Assembly (NCBI RefSeq): GCF_007859075.1
Contig: NZ_VOAK01000027.1
Span: 82,406-146,405 of the forward strand
Direction of reading: 5' to 3'
From: Gemmobacter aquaticus
GTDB lineage: Bacteria; Pseudomonadota; Alphaproteobacteria; Rhodobacterales; Rhodobacteraceae
DNA length: 64,000 nt
Numbering within the stretch: the stretch's first letter is position 1; every line of letters starts with the position of its first letter. The translations under genes and the position numbers were made by a program. The notes beneath the pieces are model-generated. The model ran no database searches and was not told the DNA's origin. It was given only the letters and a program-made list of their open reading frames with translations. Positions 17,426-26,312 of the stretch are shown one piece after another.

Positions 17426-18337
17426 ATGTCCATCGTCAGCGATGATCCCGCCGACATGCCTCCCCTGCTCAGACCGGGTGAGAGCGCCGATCCCGCACAG
17501 GCCTTCCGCGTGCTGCGCGACAGGGCCGCGCTGTGGTTTGAGCCCGGCGGACAGACGCTGATCGTGACATTCGACAATCTTGCGACGCTCGATCATCCCT
17601 ACCCGCGGCAGCCATGGCTCAAGTCCCTGGTGCAGGGCATGGGGTTTGCCCTGCTGGGCGTGCAGTCTTTTGCCAAGGACTGGTATCGCAACCCCGATGC
17701 CGCGCCACTGGTGCAGGGGTTGGTGGCCGAGGGGTTCTTTGCCCGTTTCGATCGGGTGGTGTTCATCGGCGCCTCAATGGGGGCTTTTGGCGCGATCAAC
17801 ATGGCGACACTGGTGCCGGGGGCCGCCGTCATTGCGCTGTCGCCGCAGTCAACCATGTCGAAAAAGATCGCCCCGTTTGAAGGCCGCTTCGGCTGGGCTG
17901 TGCGGCGGGGCGACTGGACGACGCCTGCCTTCCTCGATGCGGCAGATGCCATTCGCCAGATCGGGCATGCGGTGGTTCTGTTCGATGGTCGCATCACCGA
18001 AGACCGGCTGCATGCCGCGCGTCTGGCCGGCCCGAGTGTGCAACTGCTGCGCATCGATCACACCACGCATGAGGCGGTGCGTGTCGTGCTGAAATGCGGC
18101 GCCCTTGGGCCGCTGATCGCCGGTGTGGCCGCCACCGGGCGGGCGGGGCCAGAGTTCTGGCAGGCGATGCGCAATCGCCGCAGCGTGCGCAAATGGGCGC
18201 GGGCGTTTTTTGAAACCGTCACGGCCGAGGCGCATCCCGCGCGTATCCGGGCCGCGGGGGGTGTGCTTTTGAAGCAGGATGACTATCTGTTCGTGCATCG
18301 CGGCTTGCAGACGCTGGCCCAAACCCCGCAGGACTAG
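17426..18337 (+). CDS. alpha/beta-hydrolase-like protein, function unknown
   Basis: A 303-residue protein with a clear nucleophile elbow, VVFIGASMGAFGAINMA (GxSxG, residues about 112-128), following a strand-helix pattern of alpha/beta hydrolases. VVLFDGRITEDRLHA and a later LRIDHTTHEAV supply a possible acid and His. The N-terminal 45 residues are unrelated. It lies alone on the plus strand between two minus-strand glycan operons, 151 bases from the divergent hypothetical gene and converging with a glycosyltransferase. It may be an esterase or a depolymerase-like protein of the same glycan, or a member of the group annotated only as hypothetical in marine Rhodobacterales. Confidence 0.6.
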   Translation: MSIVSDDPADMPPLLRPGESADPAQAFRVLRDRAALWFEPGGQTLIVTFDNLATLDHPYPRQPWLKSLVQGMGFALLGVQSFAKDWYRNPDAAPLVQGLVAEGFFARFDRVVFIGASMGAFGAINMATLVPGAAVIALSPQSTMSKKIAPFEGRFGWAVRRGDWTTPAFLDAADAIRQIGHAVVLFDGRITEDRLHAARLAGPSVQLLRIDHTTHEAVRVVLKCGALGPLIAGVAATGRAGPEFWQAMRNRRSVRKWARAFFETVTAEAHPARIRAAGGVLLKQDDYLFVHRGLQTLAQTPQD

Positions 18338-18364
18338 GCCCGCAGAACCGGGGTTACGCGGGCC
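18337..18364. terminator. bidirectional hairpin between convergent genes
   Basis: GGCCCGC (18337-18343) pairs with GCGGGCC (18358-18364), and the loop contains a further AACC/GGTT pairing. The hairpin spans the stop region of the plus-strand hydrolase-like gene and the stop of the convergent glycosyltransferase, where a bidirectional terminator is expected. There is no T-run on either side, so intrinsic termination would be weak. Confidence 0.4.
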
Positions 18365-20198
18365 GCTGGAACAGGGCCGATCCATTGCGCGCAGCCTCGG
18401 CATCCTCGGCAAAGCCCTGGGCCGCCAGCAGGGGGCCAAAGGCCGTGCGGCAGGCCTCAAGCTCGGCATCGCTATCGACCGGCAGCACGATCTTGCGCAC
18501 GCTGTCGAGGGGGGCGGCGGCCAGCACCTCGGGCGCAAGCCCGGCACGCCGGTTGACCCGCAGTACATCGGGGCGGAAGTCGCGCAAATACGCCGCAAGC
18601 CCCGTCGCCTCGGCCCCCTGATCATGGGCCAACCGCAGCTTGCCGCTGACAAGCTTCAGCGTCGCGGTATCGGTCAGCCCATTGCGCCGATGGATCGCGG
18701 CGGCGGCGGACACCATCCCCGGGCCCTCGTCCTGCAGCATGGCAACAAGGCCCTGCACCTCGCGCAGCGCCTTGATCGGGCTCAGGCCAACGCCCGCGCC
18801 AAGGTCAAGCAGACGGCGCGCACCGGCAACATAAAAGGCGATGTTGCGGGCGTGACGGCGGTCAAACTTGCCGGCAAGCACCGCCATCACCGCCTCGGGC
18901 GAAAAGAGCTGCGGGTCGGCGGGCAGCTCGATTTCCTGGCTGCGGACCCAGTCGATGGGGGTGTCCTGCGACAGCGCCACCTTGCCCGGCCGGTAGGGAT
19001 CAACCCCCTTGGCGTTCCAGCCGGAAACCGGCGCGGGTTCCTTGCGCGGCGTGGCGGCGGCGGTCTCGATGGTGCGCTTTTCAACCCGGCTCATCAGCTC
19101 GGCGATCTTGGCGGGGTCGCGGGCCTGCGGCGGCTTGGCCTCAACCTCGGTGATCGGCACCTTGCTGGCCTCGATCAGCTCGGCCCGCATCGCCTTGTAG
19201 GCTTCAGTCTCGCGCAACTCGGCCAGGCGCTGCTCCACCCGGTTCAACGCGGCCTCGTGCAGCGCGCGCAGAACCGGGTCCGTCAGCAGCTGCGTCATGA
19301 TTGCGGCACGCCGTTCCGCATGGCGCAGGATGCGGGTGTCAGGCACTTCGTTGCGGTCCTGCAGCGACCAGTAATCGGCGTTGTACTTGTTTGCCTTGTT
19401 GTTCACATTGCCGCGCAACTTGCGGATGGCATAGCTGTCGATCGACTTGACCGCATAGTGGTTCATCTGCGCCCAGTCGAACCCCACCGTCCGGCGGATC
19501 GAGCGCCAGCCGCGAAACTTGAAGTAATCCTCCATCTTCGCACCCGAGCCGTTCAGCCAGTGAACCGTATCGGGGAAGCCGTCCTCAAGATGCTTGTTCT
19601 TGATGGTGGGGCGATGGATGCCAAGCTTCCAGTATTCGGGGTCAAACTTGAACAGGGTCTTGACCCCCCACCCCATCCGCCAGAGCGGCGGCGCCGCGCG
19701 GGTGTATTGTTCTGTCACCGGCGCGCGTGACCAGTCTGCCACACCGTTCGACCCGAAGATGCGCCACGTGACCACGATGCCGTTTGCACCAAGGGCCACG
19801 GCATCGTCCAGCATCCCGTCCAGATGGCCCGAGGGGTGGTTGATTGACAGAAACTCGTCGGCGTCAAAGACCATGACCCAATCGGCCGCACCCACCAGTG
19901 GCTCGGCCTGCGCATGTGCCAGGGCCGAGGGCTGCGGCTTGACCCCCTCGCGGATCACATTCGGGCGGTGGTATCCCAGCCCAAGTTCTTCCAGACGCTG
20001 CAGCATCTCGACTGTGCCGTCGGTGCAGTCATTGGTATAGACAAGGATATCGGTGAACCCCACCGCCAGATGATGCGCGAACCATTCCAGAAGATAGGGC
20101 GCCTCGTCCTTCATCATCGACACGGCCATGACCGTGCCATGCGAGCTGGTGTGCTTCAGATTGCGGAGGGCAAGAGCGTCATCCGGCGCGGCGGACAT
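18354..20198 (-). CDS. glycosyltransferase family 2 fused to a Rossmann-like C-terminal domain
   Basis: A 614-residue protein. Residues 20-310 form a family-2-like transferase: VMAVSMMKDEAPYLLEWFAHH, LVYTNDCTDGTVEML, and MVFDADEFLSINHP with the DXD at 112-114. Residues about 310-400 are charged and probably helical. The last 200 residues include ARRLLDLGAGVGLSPIKAL, a SAM-binding type glycine loop, without the remaining methyltransferase motifs being obvious. This is the second transferase-Rossmann fusion in the island. Its stop faces a convergent gene; the FkbM methyltransferase gene ends 6 bases upstream, so they form one operon with the next gene. Donor and acceptor are unknown. Confidence 0.78.
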   Translation of the reverse strand: MSAAPDDALALRNLKHTSSHGTVMAVSMMKDEAPYLLEWFAHHLAVGFTDILVYTNDCTDGTVEMLQRLEELGLGYHRPNVIREGVKPQPSALAHAQAEPLVGAADWVMVFDADEFLSINHPSGHLDGMLDDAVALGANGIVVTWRIFGSNGVADWSRAPVTEQYTRAAPPLWRMGWGVKTLFKFDPEYWKLGIHRPTIKNKHLEDGFPDTVHWLNGSGAKMEDYFKFRGWRSIRRTVGFDWAQMNHYAVKSIDSYAIRKLRGNVNNKANKYNADYWSLQDRNEVPDTRILRHAERRAAIMTQLLTDPVLRALHEAALNRVEQRLAELRETEAYKAMRAELIEASKVPITEVEAKPPQARDPAKIAELMSRVEKRTIETAAATPRKEPAPVSGWNAKGVDPYRPGKVALSQDTPIDWVRSQEIELPADPQLFSPEAVMAVLAGKFDRRHARNIAFYVAGARRLLDLGAGVGLSPIKALREVQGLVAMLQDEGPGMVSAAAAIHRRNGLTDTATLKLVSGKLRLAHDQGAEATGLAAYLRDFRPDVLRVNRRAGLAPEVLAAAPLDSVRKIVLPVDSDAELEACRTAFGPLLAAQGFAEDAEAARNGSALFQRPA

Positions 20199-20203
20199 GG
20201 GCG

Positions 20204-20899
20204 TCAGATCCAGTCAAGGTTCACGCGAGAGGGCGAGTGCCGCGCCGCGATATCAGCGCGCATGCGGGCAAAATCGTCCCGGCGGGCGCGGAACTTGCGC
20301 TCATGCGTCTCGACCACCGTGCAGCGGATATGGTCGAACAGCCCGGCTGCATCTATCGCGGGGATCAGGTCCAGCTCGGCCCCTTCGATATCCATCTTCA
20401 GAAAGGCGATCTCGCCCCGACGCGCGATCTGGTCGCGCAGGAAGGCGACAAAGTCGATCTGTTCGACTGCGATCGTGTTGCCCTCGGTCTCATCAATCAT
20501 CCGGCCGCCGGTCACGACAGTGCTTTTGACAGACCCGAGTGCGGCATTGTCGTCAAAGTTGCTGGCGCGCATCAGATGGACGGTGCCCTTGCAGGTGCCG
20601 ACCGCCGCCCCGATCAGCTGAAAGCGCGCCTCGTCGGCAAACCGGTGGCGCAGCTTTTCAACCGCGAAGGGTTCAGGGTCAAAGGCAATGACATCGGCGC
20701 CGCTGGCCAGGAGCCGGGCCGAGATATCGCCCACATTCGCGCCGCAGTCGATGGCCAGATCACCGGGCCGCAACATGCCGCAGACTGCGGTCAGGAAGCC
20801 TGACGCCCATTCCGCCCGTTCGTTCCGGCGCTGACGGCGGCGCAACTTGTCGAGCTTCTGCTGAAGCTCTTCGACGGTCGCAGGGGCCTGCGCGCCCAT
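20204..20899 (-). CDS. FkbM family methyltransferase
   Basis: About 231 residues. It has the FkbM pattern: DLAIDCGANVGDISARLLASGADVIAFDPEP as the SAM-binding loop and following acidic strand, FLKMDIEGAELDLIP, and VVETHERKF near the end. FkbM enzymes O-methylate sugars or polyketides, and here a sugar hydroxyl of the surface glycan is likely. ATG 20899 is chosen; a GTG at 20914 overlapping the upstream stop is an alternative, and its GAGTGAG bases may instead act as ribosome-binding site for the ATG. The first 45 residues are a short charged helix (EELQQKLDKLRRRQRRNE). Confidence 0.85.
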   Translation of the reverse strand: MGAQAPATVEELQQKLDKLRRRQRRNERAEWASGFLTAVCGMLRPGDLAIDCGANVGDISARLLASGADVIAFDPEPFAVEKLRHRFADEARFQLIGAAVGTCKGTVHLMRASNFDDNAALGSVKSTVVTGGRMIDETEGNTIAVEQIDFVAFLRDQIARRGEIAFLKMDIEGAELDLIPAIDAAGLFDHIRCTVVETHERKFRARRDDFARMRADIAARHSPSRVNLDWI

Positions 20900-20910
20900 C
20901 ACCGGACCGC

Positions 20911-21729
20911 TCACTCGCCCAAGGCCTGGGCGGGGTCGATCCCCACCTGATCGCACATCCGCGCAACATAGGAGTTCTTCAGCGGCGGGTTCTGGCGCCA
21001 CCATGGCTTGGTGCCATTGGTGTAGAGATGGACCGACACCGTCGCATCGGTGAAGTGCCCCTCAACCCGGCCATAGGGGTCAAAGAACACATCGTTCAGC
21101 TGGAATGGCACCGGATAAAGCACATCGGGCGTCATCGCCTTGTCATAGTCGCCCGACTGTTGCGCGAAATAGGTAAAGGCCTGCGGGCCAAAGGCCGTGC
21201 GCTCGGTCTTGTAGATCGCGGCCGCATGCGACAGCCCGCCCTTTTCGGTGTTGCGATCCATCTGCTTGCGCTGCTTCTTGCCCCACCATGCCGGATAGTC
21301 CGGCAGGTTGTCGTAATAGTCGAGCAACATGTCCATCAACTGGCACTGCACCGGCAGGCCCACGACACCACAGTTCAGCGCTCCGCGCATCCCGTGGCCT
21401 GCAAAGACATACTCCCATTCATCGGGAAAGGGTTTGTGGCAGAAGGCATCGCAGTCGATCCACAGCGCGCCGGTCTTGCGGATCATCTTGTAGCGAAAGA
21501 CGTTCGACAGGAAAGAGGCCGAAGTGGCCTCGACCAGCGCCATGTCGATCTCCATGATCTCGGTTGCGGGCCGGATCACCACGCCTTCGGGCGCGTTGGT
21601 CACTTTGTCGGTGCAGTAGAGCGTGACCGGATGACCGTGCAGCAGGTGGGACTTCAGGCAAAGCTGGTTGATGTAGTGCAGCTTTTCACCGATCCACAGA
21701 GAAGCCACGGGGCGACGGTTCAGGGTCAT
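20911..21729 (-). CDS. DXD-type glycosyltransferase
   Basis: A 272-residue protein similar to the Gly_transf_sug group. It has ASLWIGEKLHYINQLCLKSHLLHGHPVTLYC at the start (given here in two parts: IGEKLHYINQL, then GHPVTLYC), SNVFRYKMIRKTGALWIDCDAFC with DCD at residues 92-94, and a terminal VHLYTNG as the usual His block. It is the first gene of the minus-strand operon that continues with the FkbM methyltransferase and the large glycosyltransferase. The upstream 108 bases before the UPF0261 gene should hold its promoter. Confidence 0.8.
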   Translation of the reverse strand: MTLNRRPVASLWIGEKLHYINQLCLKSHLLHGHPVTLYCTDKVTNAPEGVVIRPATEIMEIDMALVEATSASFLSNVFRYKMIRKTGALWIDCDAFCHKPFPDEWEYVFAGHGMRGALNCGVVGLPVQCQLMDMLLDYYDNLPDYPAWWGKKQRKQMDRNTEKGGLSHAAAIYKTERTAFGPQAFTYFAQQSGDYDKAMTPDVLYPVPFQLNDVFFDPYGRVEGHFTDATVSVHLYTNGTKPWWRQNPPLKNSYVARMCDQVGIDPAQALGE

Positions 21730-21837
21730 GTCCGAAGATATCCGTTTTGACGGGAAGCGTTACGAGGCGTGCAGAATCCTCCTATCTGATCGGCCCACAG
21801 GTGACAACACGCACGGCTTGCGTAGGGGAAAAGGGCG

Positions 21838-23103
21838 TCACTCCGCCGTAACGGATTGCCCTTCCGCCACGCTGGCCTGCGGCAGAACCCCCGCCGCGAT
21901 CCAGCCATCGATCACCGCCAGCGCCGCCTCGGCAAAGCCGATGTCGTTGATGTGGAACTCAAGATCCACCAGCCGCACGTTTGACGGGCAAGCTGCGCGC
22001 AACTCGGTCAGGAACGCCGAAAGACCCGCACTGTCCTGCAATGGGCCACCCTCGCGATCCCATTCATGCGCGCCCTTTGCGGGCAGAAGCAGCGTGACCG
22101 GACCCTTGGCCTGACCGATCCGCGCGATGATGGCACGGGCGACCTGCCGCCGCTCTTCCGCGCTCAGGACGACCGACGAAAGGATCCGGTTATGGGCGTG
22201 AAAGGGGCTGTCGCGAAAGCGGTCGGGCACCGGATGCCAGCCGACGAGGTCAACCAGATCATGGCAGCCGATCGAGACCACCTGCGGGATCGCCTTGCGC
22301 CCGGCGGCGGTCATCCGGTCAGGCCCCGCGCTGATGGCCGAGCCGAAGAGATGGTTGCCCACCTCTTGCGGGGCAAAATCCAGAACGGCGGCAAAGGCTC
22401 CCTCGGCGGCGAGGCTTTCAAAGGCCCGCCCGCCCATACCCGTCGCATGAAAGACCGCGACCTCGAACCCCCGCGCCTCGAGCGCGGGCTTCAGATGCAC
22501 CATATAGCGCAGGACGGTCTTGCCAAAGCTGGTCATCCCGATCAGCGGCCGGTCGCGGCGCGGGGGCTCGACCGCGCGGGCCGCGCCCAGAACCGCCCCC
22601 GCCGCCTGGCTGAGCGAGGCCTTGCAGATCGAGTTGAGTCCGTAAAGCCCGCCTGCCCACAGGATCATCTGCACATCCGCCGGGATCCGCTCTGGCGGGA
22701 TCATGGGCGAGAAGCTGACGGTCGAGACGATGTATTTCGGCACACCAAGCGGCAGGGCCGAGACAAGATCCAGTGCAAGATCTGTGCCCATCGTGCCGCC
22801 CAGAACGATGGCGGCATCGATGCGCCCCTCGGCATGCAGCCGCGCGGCAAGACTGGCCGCACCGCTCGCCATGATCTGCATGGCGACATTTTCATCCTCG
22901 GCCGCGATGGCCGCCGCAATGGACGATCCCGCCGCCGCCGCCACGTCATGCTTCGTAATGTCGACGGGAAGCGAAGGGTCACCCAGAACAGAGACATCCA
23001 TCGCCAGAACCTCACCCCCCTGGCCAAGGATCACATCGCGTATGTAGCCAAGCTCATCGTTCTTCGTGTCCCATGTCCCGGCGACGAGGATACGGTTTCC
23101 CAT
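21838..23103 (-). CDS. UPF0261/Tm-1-like ATP-binding domain protein
   Basis: A 421-residue protein of the UPF0261 family, recognised from RILVAGTWDTKNDELGYIRD at the start, AIVLGGTMGTDLALDL, IGMTSFGKTVLRYMV and the C-terminal HINDIGFAEAAL. Its relatives include the ATP-binding domain of the tomato Tm-1 resistance protein; the bacterial function is not known to me. The ATG at 23103 has a good ribosome-binding site (AAAAGGGAG) and the earlier frame extension is not conserved. It is the last gene of the permease-aldehyde dehydrogenase operon, 61 bases after the dehydrogenase. Context suggests a role in amine or amino-acid-derived metabolism, without a reaction. Confidence 0.85.
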   Translation of the reverse strand: MGNRILVAGTWDTKNDELGYIRDVILGQGGEVLAMDVSVLGDPSLPVDITKHDVAAAAGSSIAAAIAAEDENVAMQIMASGAASLAARLHAEGRIDAAIVLGGTMGTDLALDLVSALPLGVPKYIVSTVSFSPMIPPERIPADVQMILWAGGLYGLNSICKASLSQAAGAVLGAARAVEPPRRDRPLIGMTSFGKTVLRYMVHLKPALEARGFEVAVFHATGMGGRAFESLAAEGAFAAVLDFAPQEVGNHLFGSAISAGPDRMTAAGRKAIPQVVSIGCHDLVDLVGWHPVPDRFRDSPFHAHNRILSSVVLSAEERRQVARAIIARIGQAKGPVTLLLPAKGAHEWDREGGPLQDSAGLSAFLTELRAACPSNVRLVDLEFHINDIGFAEAALAVIDGWIAAGVLPQASVAEGQSVTAE

Positions 23104-23164
23104 GTCAGTCTCCCTTTTGGGACCCCGGCCTTCTGATGGGCCGGTCAGCTCCCCTGCGTTGGTA

Positions 23165-24655
23165 TCAAAGCTGAATCCAGGCGGTCTTGAGGTCGGTGTA
23201 TTTCTCAAGCGCGTGCAGCGATTTGTCATGGCCGTTGCCCGACTGCTTGACGCCGCCCAGCGGAACGGTCCCGTCGGAACCGCCATACGTGTTCACATGC
23301 ACCACCCCGGCCCGCAGGCCACGGATCATCCGGTGTGCCCGGCCAAGGTTGCCCGTCCAGACACCCGAGGCAAGACCATAGTCGGTGGCATTGGCAAGCT
23401 GCAGGGCCTCGGCCTCGGTCTCAAACGGGGTAACGGCCAGCACAGGGCCGAACACCTCTTCGCGAAACAGCCGGTGGCTGGGCCGCACGCCGGTCACGAT
23501 GGTCGGCTCCATGTACCAGCCGCCGGTTTCCGTCAGTGCCTGCCGGCCGCCGGTGACGATGGTGCCACCTTCGGCGGCGGCATCCGCCACGAAGCGCAGG
23601 TTGCCCTGCAACTGCTGCGCTGAATTGACGGCCCCGATCTGGGTTGAAAGATCCAGCGGATTGCCCAGCTTCATTGCCGCCGTGACCTTGGCGACCTCGG
23701 CCACAAAGGCGTCATGGATGCCCGCCTCGACCAGCAGGCGCGACCCCGCGACGCAGACCTGGCCTGCATTGCGGAAGATGCCGGTTGCCGCCACCTTGGC
23801 CGCCTGTGCCAGATCCGGCGCATCGGCAAAGACGATGTTGGGGGATTTGCCGCCCAGTTCCAGATAGACCCGCTTCAGGTTCGACTGGGCGCTGTATTGC
23901 ATCAGGCGCCGCCCGGTTGCCCCCGATCCGGTAAAGACCAGCACGTCAACATCCATCGAGAGCGCCAGCGCCTCGCCCGTCACGCGGCCCGGCCCGGTCA
24001 CAACGTTGAAGACACCCGGCGGCACGCCTGCCTCAAGCGCAAGCTCGGCCAGCCGCAGCAACGACAGTGACGCCGTCTCGGCCGGTTTCAGCACCACGGA
24101 ATTGCCCATGGCAAGCGCGGGCGCAATCTTCCATGCCCCGATCATCAGGGGGAAGTTCCAGGGCACGATGGCACCAACCACGCCCACGGCCTCACGATGA
24201 ACCAGACCCAGAACCGTGTCGGCGGTGGGCGCGATCTCACCGTAAACCTTGTCGATCGCCTCTGCATAGTAGCGGAAGGTTCCCGCAGCACTTCCCGGCT
24301 CGGCCTTCAGCGCCATGGACATTTCGGTGCCATTGTCGCGCACGCCCAGAACCGCCAGTTCCAGCGCATGCACCTCGATCAGATCGGCCAGCCGGTGCAG
24401 AACCCGTTTGCGCTCGGCCGGTGCGCGGCGCGACCAGCGGCCATCGTCAAAGGCCGCGCGGGCACTGGCGACGGCGCGGTCCACATCGGCGGCGCTGGCC
24501 GAGGCGGTGCGGGTCAATTGCCGCCCGTCGATGGGTGAAAGCACGGGCGTCGGCGCGTCTTGCCCCTCGACCCATGTGCCGTCGATCAAGAGGCGCCCTT
24601 CTGCAAGGTCGCGCGCGGCAAGGATGTCGATTTCGGTCTGTGCAGGGTTGGCCAT
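23165..24655 (-). CDS. aldehyde dehydrogenase (aminoaldehyde type)
   Basis: A 496-residue NAD(P)-dependent aldehyde dehydrogenase. Catalytic residues are visible: PWNFP with Asn167, LELGGKSPNIV with Glu266, and NAGQVCVAGSR with Cys301. The cofactor loop is FTGSGATGRR near 241-250. It resembles the PuuC/gamma-glutamyl-gamma-aminobutyraldehyde and betaine aldehyde group, which oxidise aminoaldehydes to amino acids. It follows the APC permease gene by 57 bases and lies across the divergent promoter from a class III aminotransferase. A route of uptake, transamination to an aldehyde and oxidation is therefore likely. The exact aldehyde is not determined. Confidence 0.92.
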   Translation of the reverse strand: MANPAQTEIDILAARDLAEGRLLIDGTWVEGQDAPTPVLSPIDGRQLTRTASASAADVDRAVASARAAFDDGRWSRRAPAERKRVLHRLADLIEVHALELAVLGVRDNGTEMSMALKAEPGSAAGTFRYYAEAIDKVYGEIAPTADTVLGLVHREAVGVVGAIVPWNFPLMIGAWKIAPALAMGNSVVLKPAETASLSLLRLAELALEAGVPPGVFNVVTGPGRVTGEALALSMDVDVLVFTGSGATGRRLMQYSAQSNLKRVYLELGGKSPNIVFADAPDLAQAAKVAATGIFRNAGQVCVAGSRLLVEAGIHDAFVAEVAKVTAAMKLGNPLDLSTQIGAVNSAQQLQGNLRFVADAAAEGGTIVTGGRQALTETGGWYMEPTIVTGVRPSHRLFREEVFGPVLAVTPFETEAEALQLANATDYGLASGVWTGNLGRAHRMIRGLRAGVVHVNTYGGSDGTVPLGGVKQSGNGHDKSLHALEKYTDLKTAWIQL

Positions 24656-24712
24656 CTGTCTTTCCCGGTGTGGCGCGAAGGGCGGCAGACCGCCCCTCGC
24701 CGGTTGACTGCG

Positions 24713-26182
24713 TCAGCGATGTTGACCAAGGGCGCGAAAGCGGATCTGGTCACGGTTGCGCAGGTTCCAGGCCAGGATCAGCCCCAGAAGGGCCGCCACG
24801 ATCACCAGCGACGGCAGTGCGATCCCAAGCCAGCCCTGTGCCCCGGTCATCGCGCCGAACTGGCTGAAGATCAGAACAAAGAGGACGACAAGGATGATCC
24901 CGCTGATCAAGGGCAGGATTTTCGTCGCAAGGATGCTTTCGCCCAGATTCCCCTTTTTCGAGAAGAAGCCGATCACCGCAAACGAGACGAGCCCCATCAG
25001 ACCCAGCACACCCAGGGTGCCAAGCTGCGTCAGCCAGGTGAACAGCTGCAGCACCGGATCAAGGCCGAAGCCCGCGAAGAGACCGATCACCAGAACCGCG
25101 ATCCCCGTCTGGATGATCGAGCCGATGTGCGGGCTGCGGTATTCGGCATGGGTCTGGCCCACGCGGTCGGGCAGCAGCCCTTCACGCCCGGCCACGTATT
25201 TGTAGCGTGCCACGCCGTTATGGAAGGCGAGGACCGCAGCAAAGAGCGACGAGATGAACAAAAGCCCCATGATCGTCGGCACCGGCCCACCCACATAGCG
25301 ACCCGCCAGATCAAAGAGGAAGGTCGTCGGATCGGGCAGCGCGGCAAGCGTCGGCACCAGCTTGTCCACGCCCGCGCCATTGGCCATCAGCCAGGCGGTG
25401 GCCATGTAGAAGATGCCGATCAGCAGAACCGAGCCATAGGTTGCCACCGGGATCGAACGGCGGGGATCGCGGGCTTCCTCGGAATAGATCGTGGTCGATT
25501 CGAACCCGATGAAGAAGGCAAAGCAAAAGAGGACCGCGATCGACGGCACGCCCGACATGATCTGCGAGGGCGCGAAGGGCGCCATGGACAATGTGCCGCT
25601 GTCGCCGCCAGCAAAGAAGATCGCCGCGTTGATGATCAGCACGATCAGATATTCCAGCGCGACAAGGATCACGAGGATCTTGGCCGATAGGTCAACCTGC
25701 CGGTAGCCCAGCACCGCCGTCAGCGCGATGAAGATATAGGACCAGACCCACCACGGCAGGGTCAGCCCCATGGCTCCAAAGGTTCCGGCCGAGGCTGCGC
25801 CCAAAAGGCCAAGGATGCCGATCTGCATACAGTTGTAGGACAGGATCGCAACCATGGCCGCAGCACCGCCGAAATGCCCGCCAAGCCCCTGCGCCGCAAA
25901 GGCGTAAAAGGCGCCGGCGTTGCGGACATGCCGGGACATGGCGACATAGCCGACCGCGAACAGCATCAGGATCAGCGTGACGATCCCCACGGCACCGGCG
26001 ACGCCTGCACCATTGCCAAGCAACATGGCCAGCGGCACGCCGCCCGCCACCGCCGTCAGGGGCGCCGCGGCGGACACCACGAGAAACATGATCGATGCCG
26101 CACCAAGCACATTCGGGCGCAGCTGGTTCGAGGAAGCGGTGGCGCTTCCCTCTGTCTTGGCGGGCGCGTCAGAGATTGACAT
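24713..26182 (-). CDS. APC superfamily amino acid/amine permease
   Basis: A 489-residue membrane protein with about 12-14 hydrophobic segments. It carries the APC pattern near the N terminus (FLVVSAAAPLTAVAGGVPLAML), then RNAGAFYAFAAQGLG and GFESTTIYSEEARDPRRSIPVA, a loop conserved in APC transporters. The N-terminal 25 residues are polar. Members import amino acids, polyamines or related amines, often by proton symport. It begins the operon with the aldehyde dehydrogenase and UPF0261 genes; transcription starts from the region shared with the IclR gene. Confidence 0.9.
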   Translation of the reverse strand: MSISDAPAKTEGSATASSNQLRPNVLGAASIMFLVVSAAAPLTAVAGGVPLAMLLGNGAGVAGAVGIVTLILMLFAVGYVAMSRHVRNAGAFYAFAAQGLGGHFGGAAAMVAILSYNCMQIGILGLLGAASAGTFGAMGLTLPWWVWSYIFIALTAVLGYRQVDLSAKILVILVALEYLIVLIINAAIFFAGGDSGTLSMAPFAPSQIMSGVPSIAVLFCFAFFIGFESTTIYSEEARDPRRSIPVATYGSVLLIGIFYMATAWLMANGAGVDKLVPTLAALPDPTTFLFDLAGRYVGGPVPTIMGLLFISSLFAAVLAFHNGVARYKYVAGREGLLPDRVGQTHAEYRSPHIGSIIQTGIAVLVIGLFAGFGLDPVLQLFTWLTQLGTLGVLGLMGLVSFAVIGFFSKKGNLGESILATKILPLISGIILVVLFVLIFSQFGAMTGAQGWLGIALPSLVIVAALLGLILAWNLRNRDQIRFRALGQHR

Positions 26183-26212
26183 TGCCTTCCCCTTCCTGTT
26201 GGTTTATTATGT

Positions 26213-26225
26213 GAACCATCGGTTC
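26213..26225. promoter_or_regulatory. candidate IclR operator in divergent promoter
   Basis: GAACC-ATC-GGTTC is a perfect 5-base inverted repeat 31 bases upstream of the permease start and about 90 bases before the iclR start. It lies in the AT-richer 130-base region between the two divergent transcripts. IclR proteins bind palindromes of similar size, so it is a reasonable operator for the adjacent regulator; binding is inferred. Confidence 0.5.
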
Positions 26226-26312
26226 TTTTTTAGATTGACAGGAAGGGGTCTCTTCTGTCAACAAAAATACATGAACCGGACAAATGCCTTTTGGACGGGA
26301 GCGCGAAGGCCC

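Noticed and set aside
22066..23136. Plus-strand open frame of 356 codons
   Set aside because: It is a shadow of the UPF0261 gene with no homology-like pattern.
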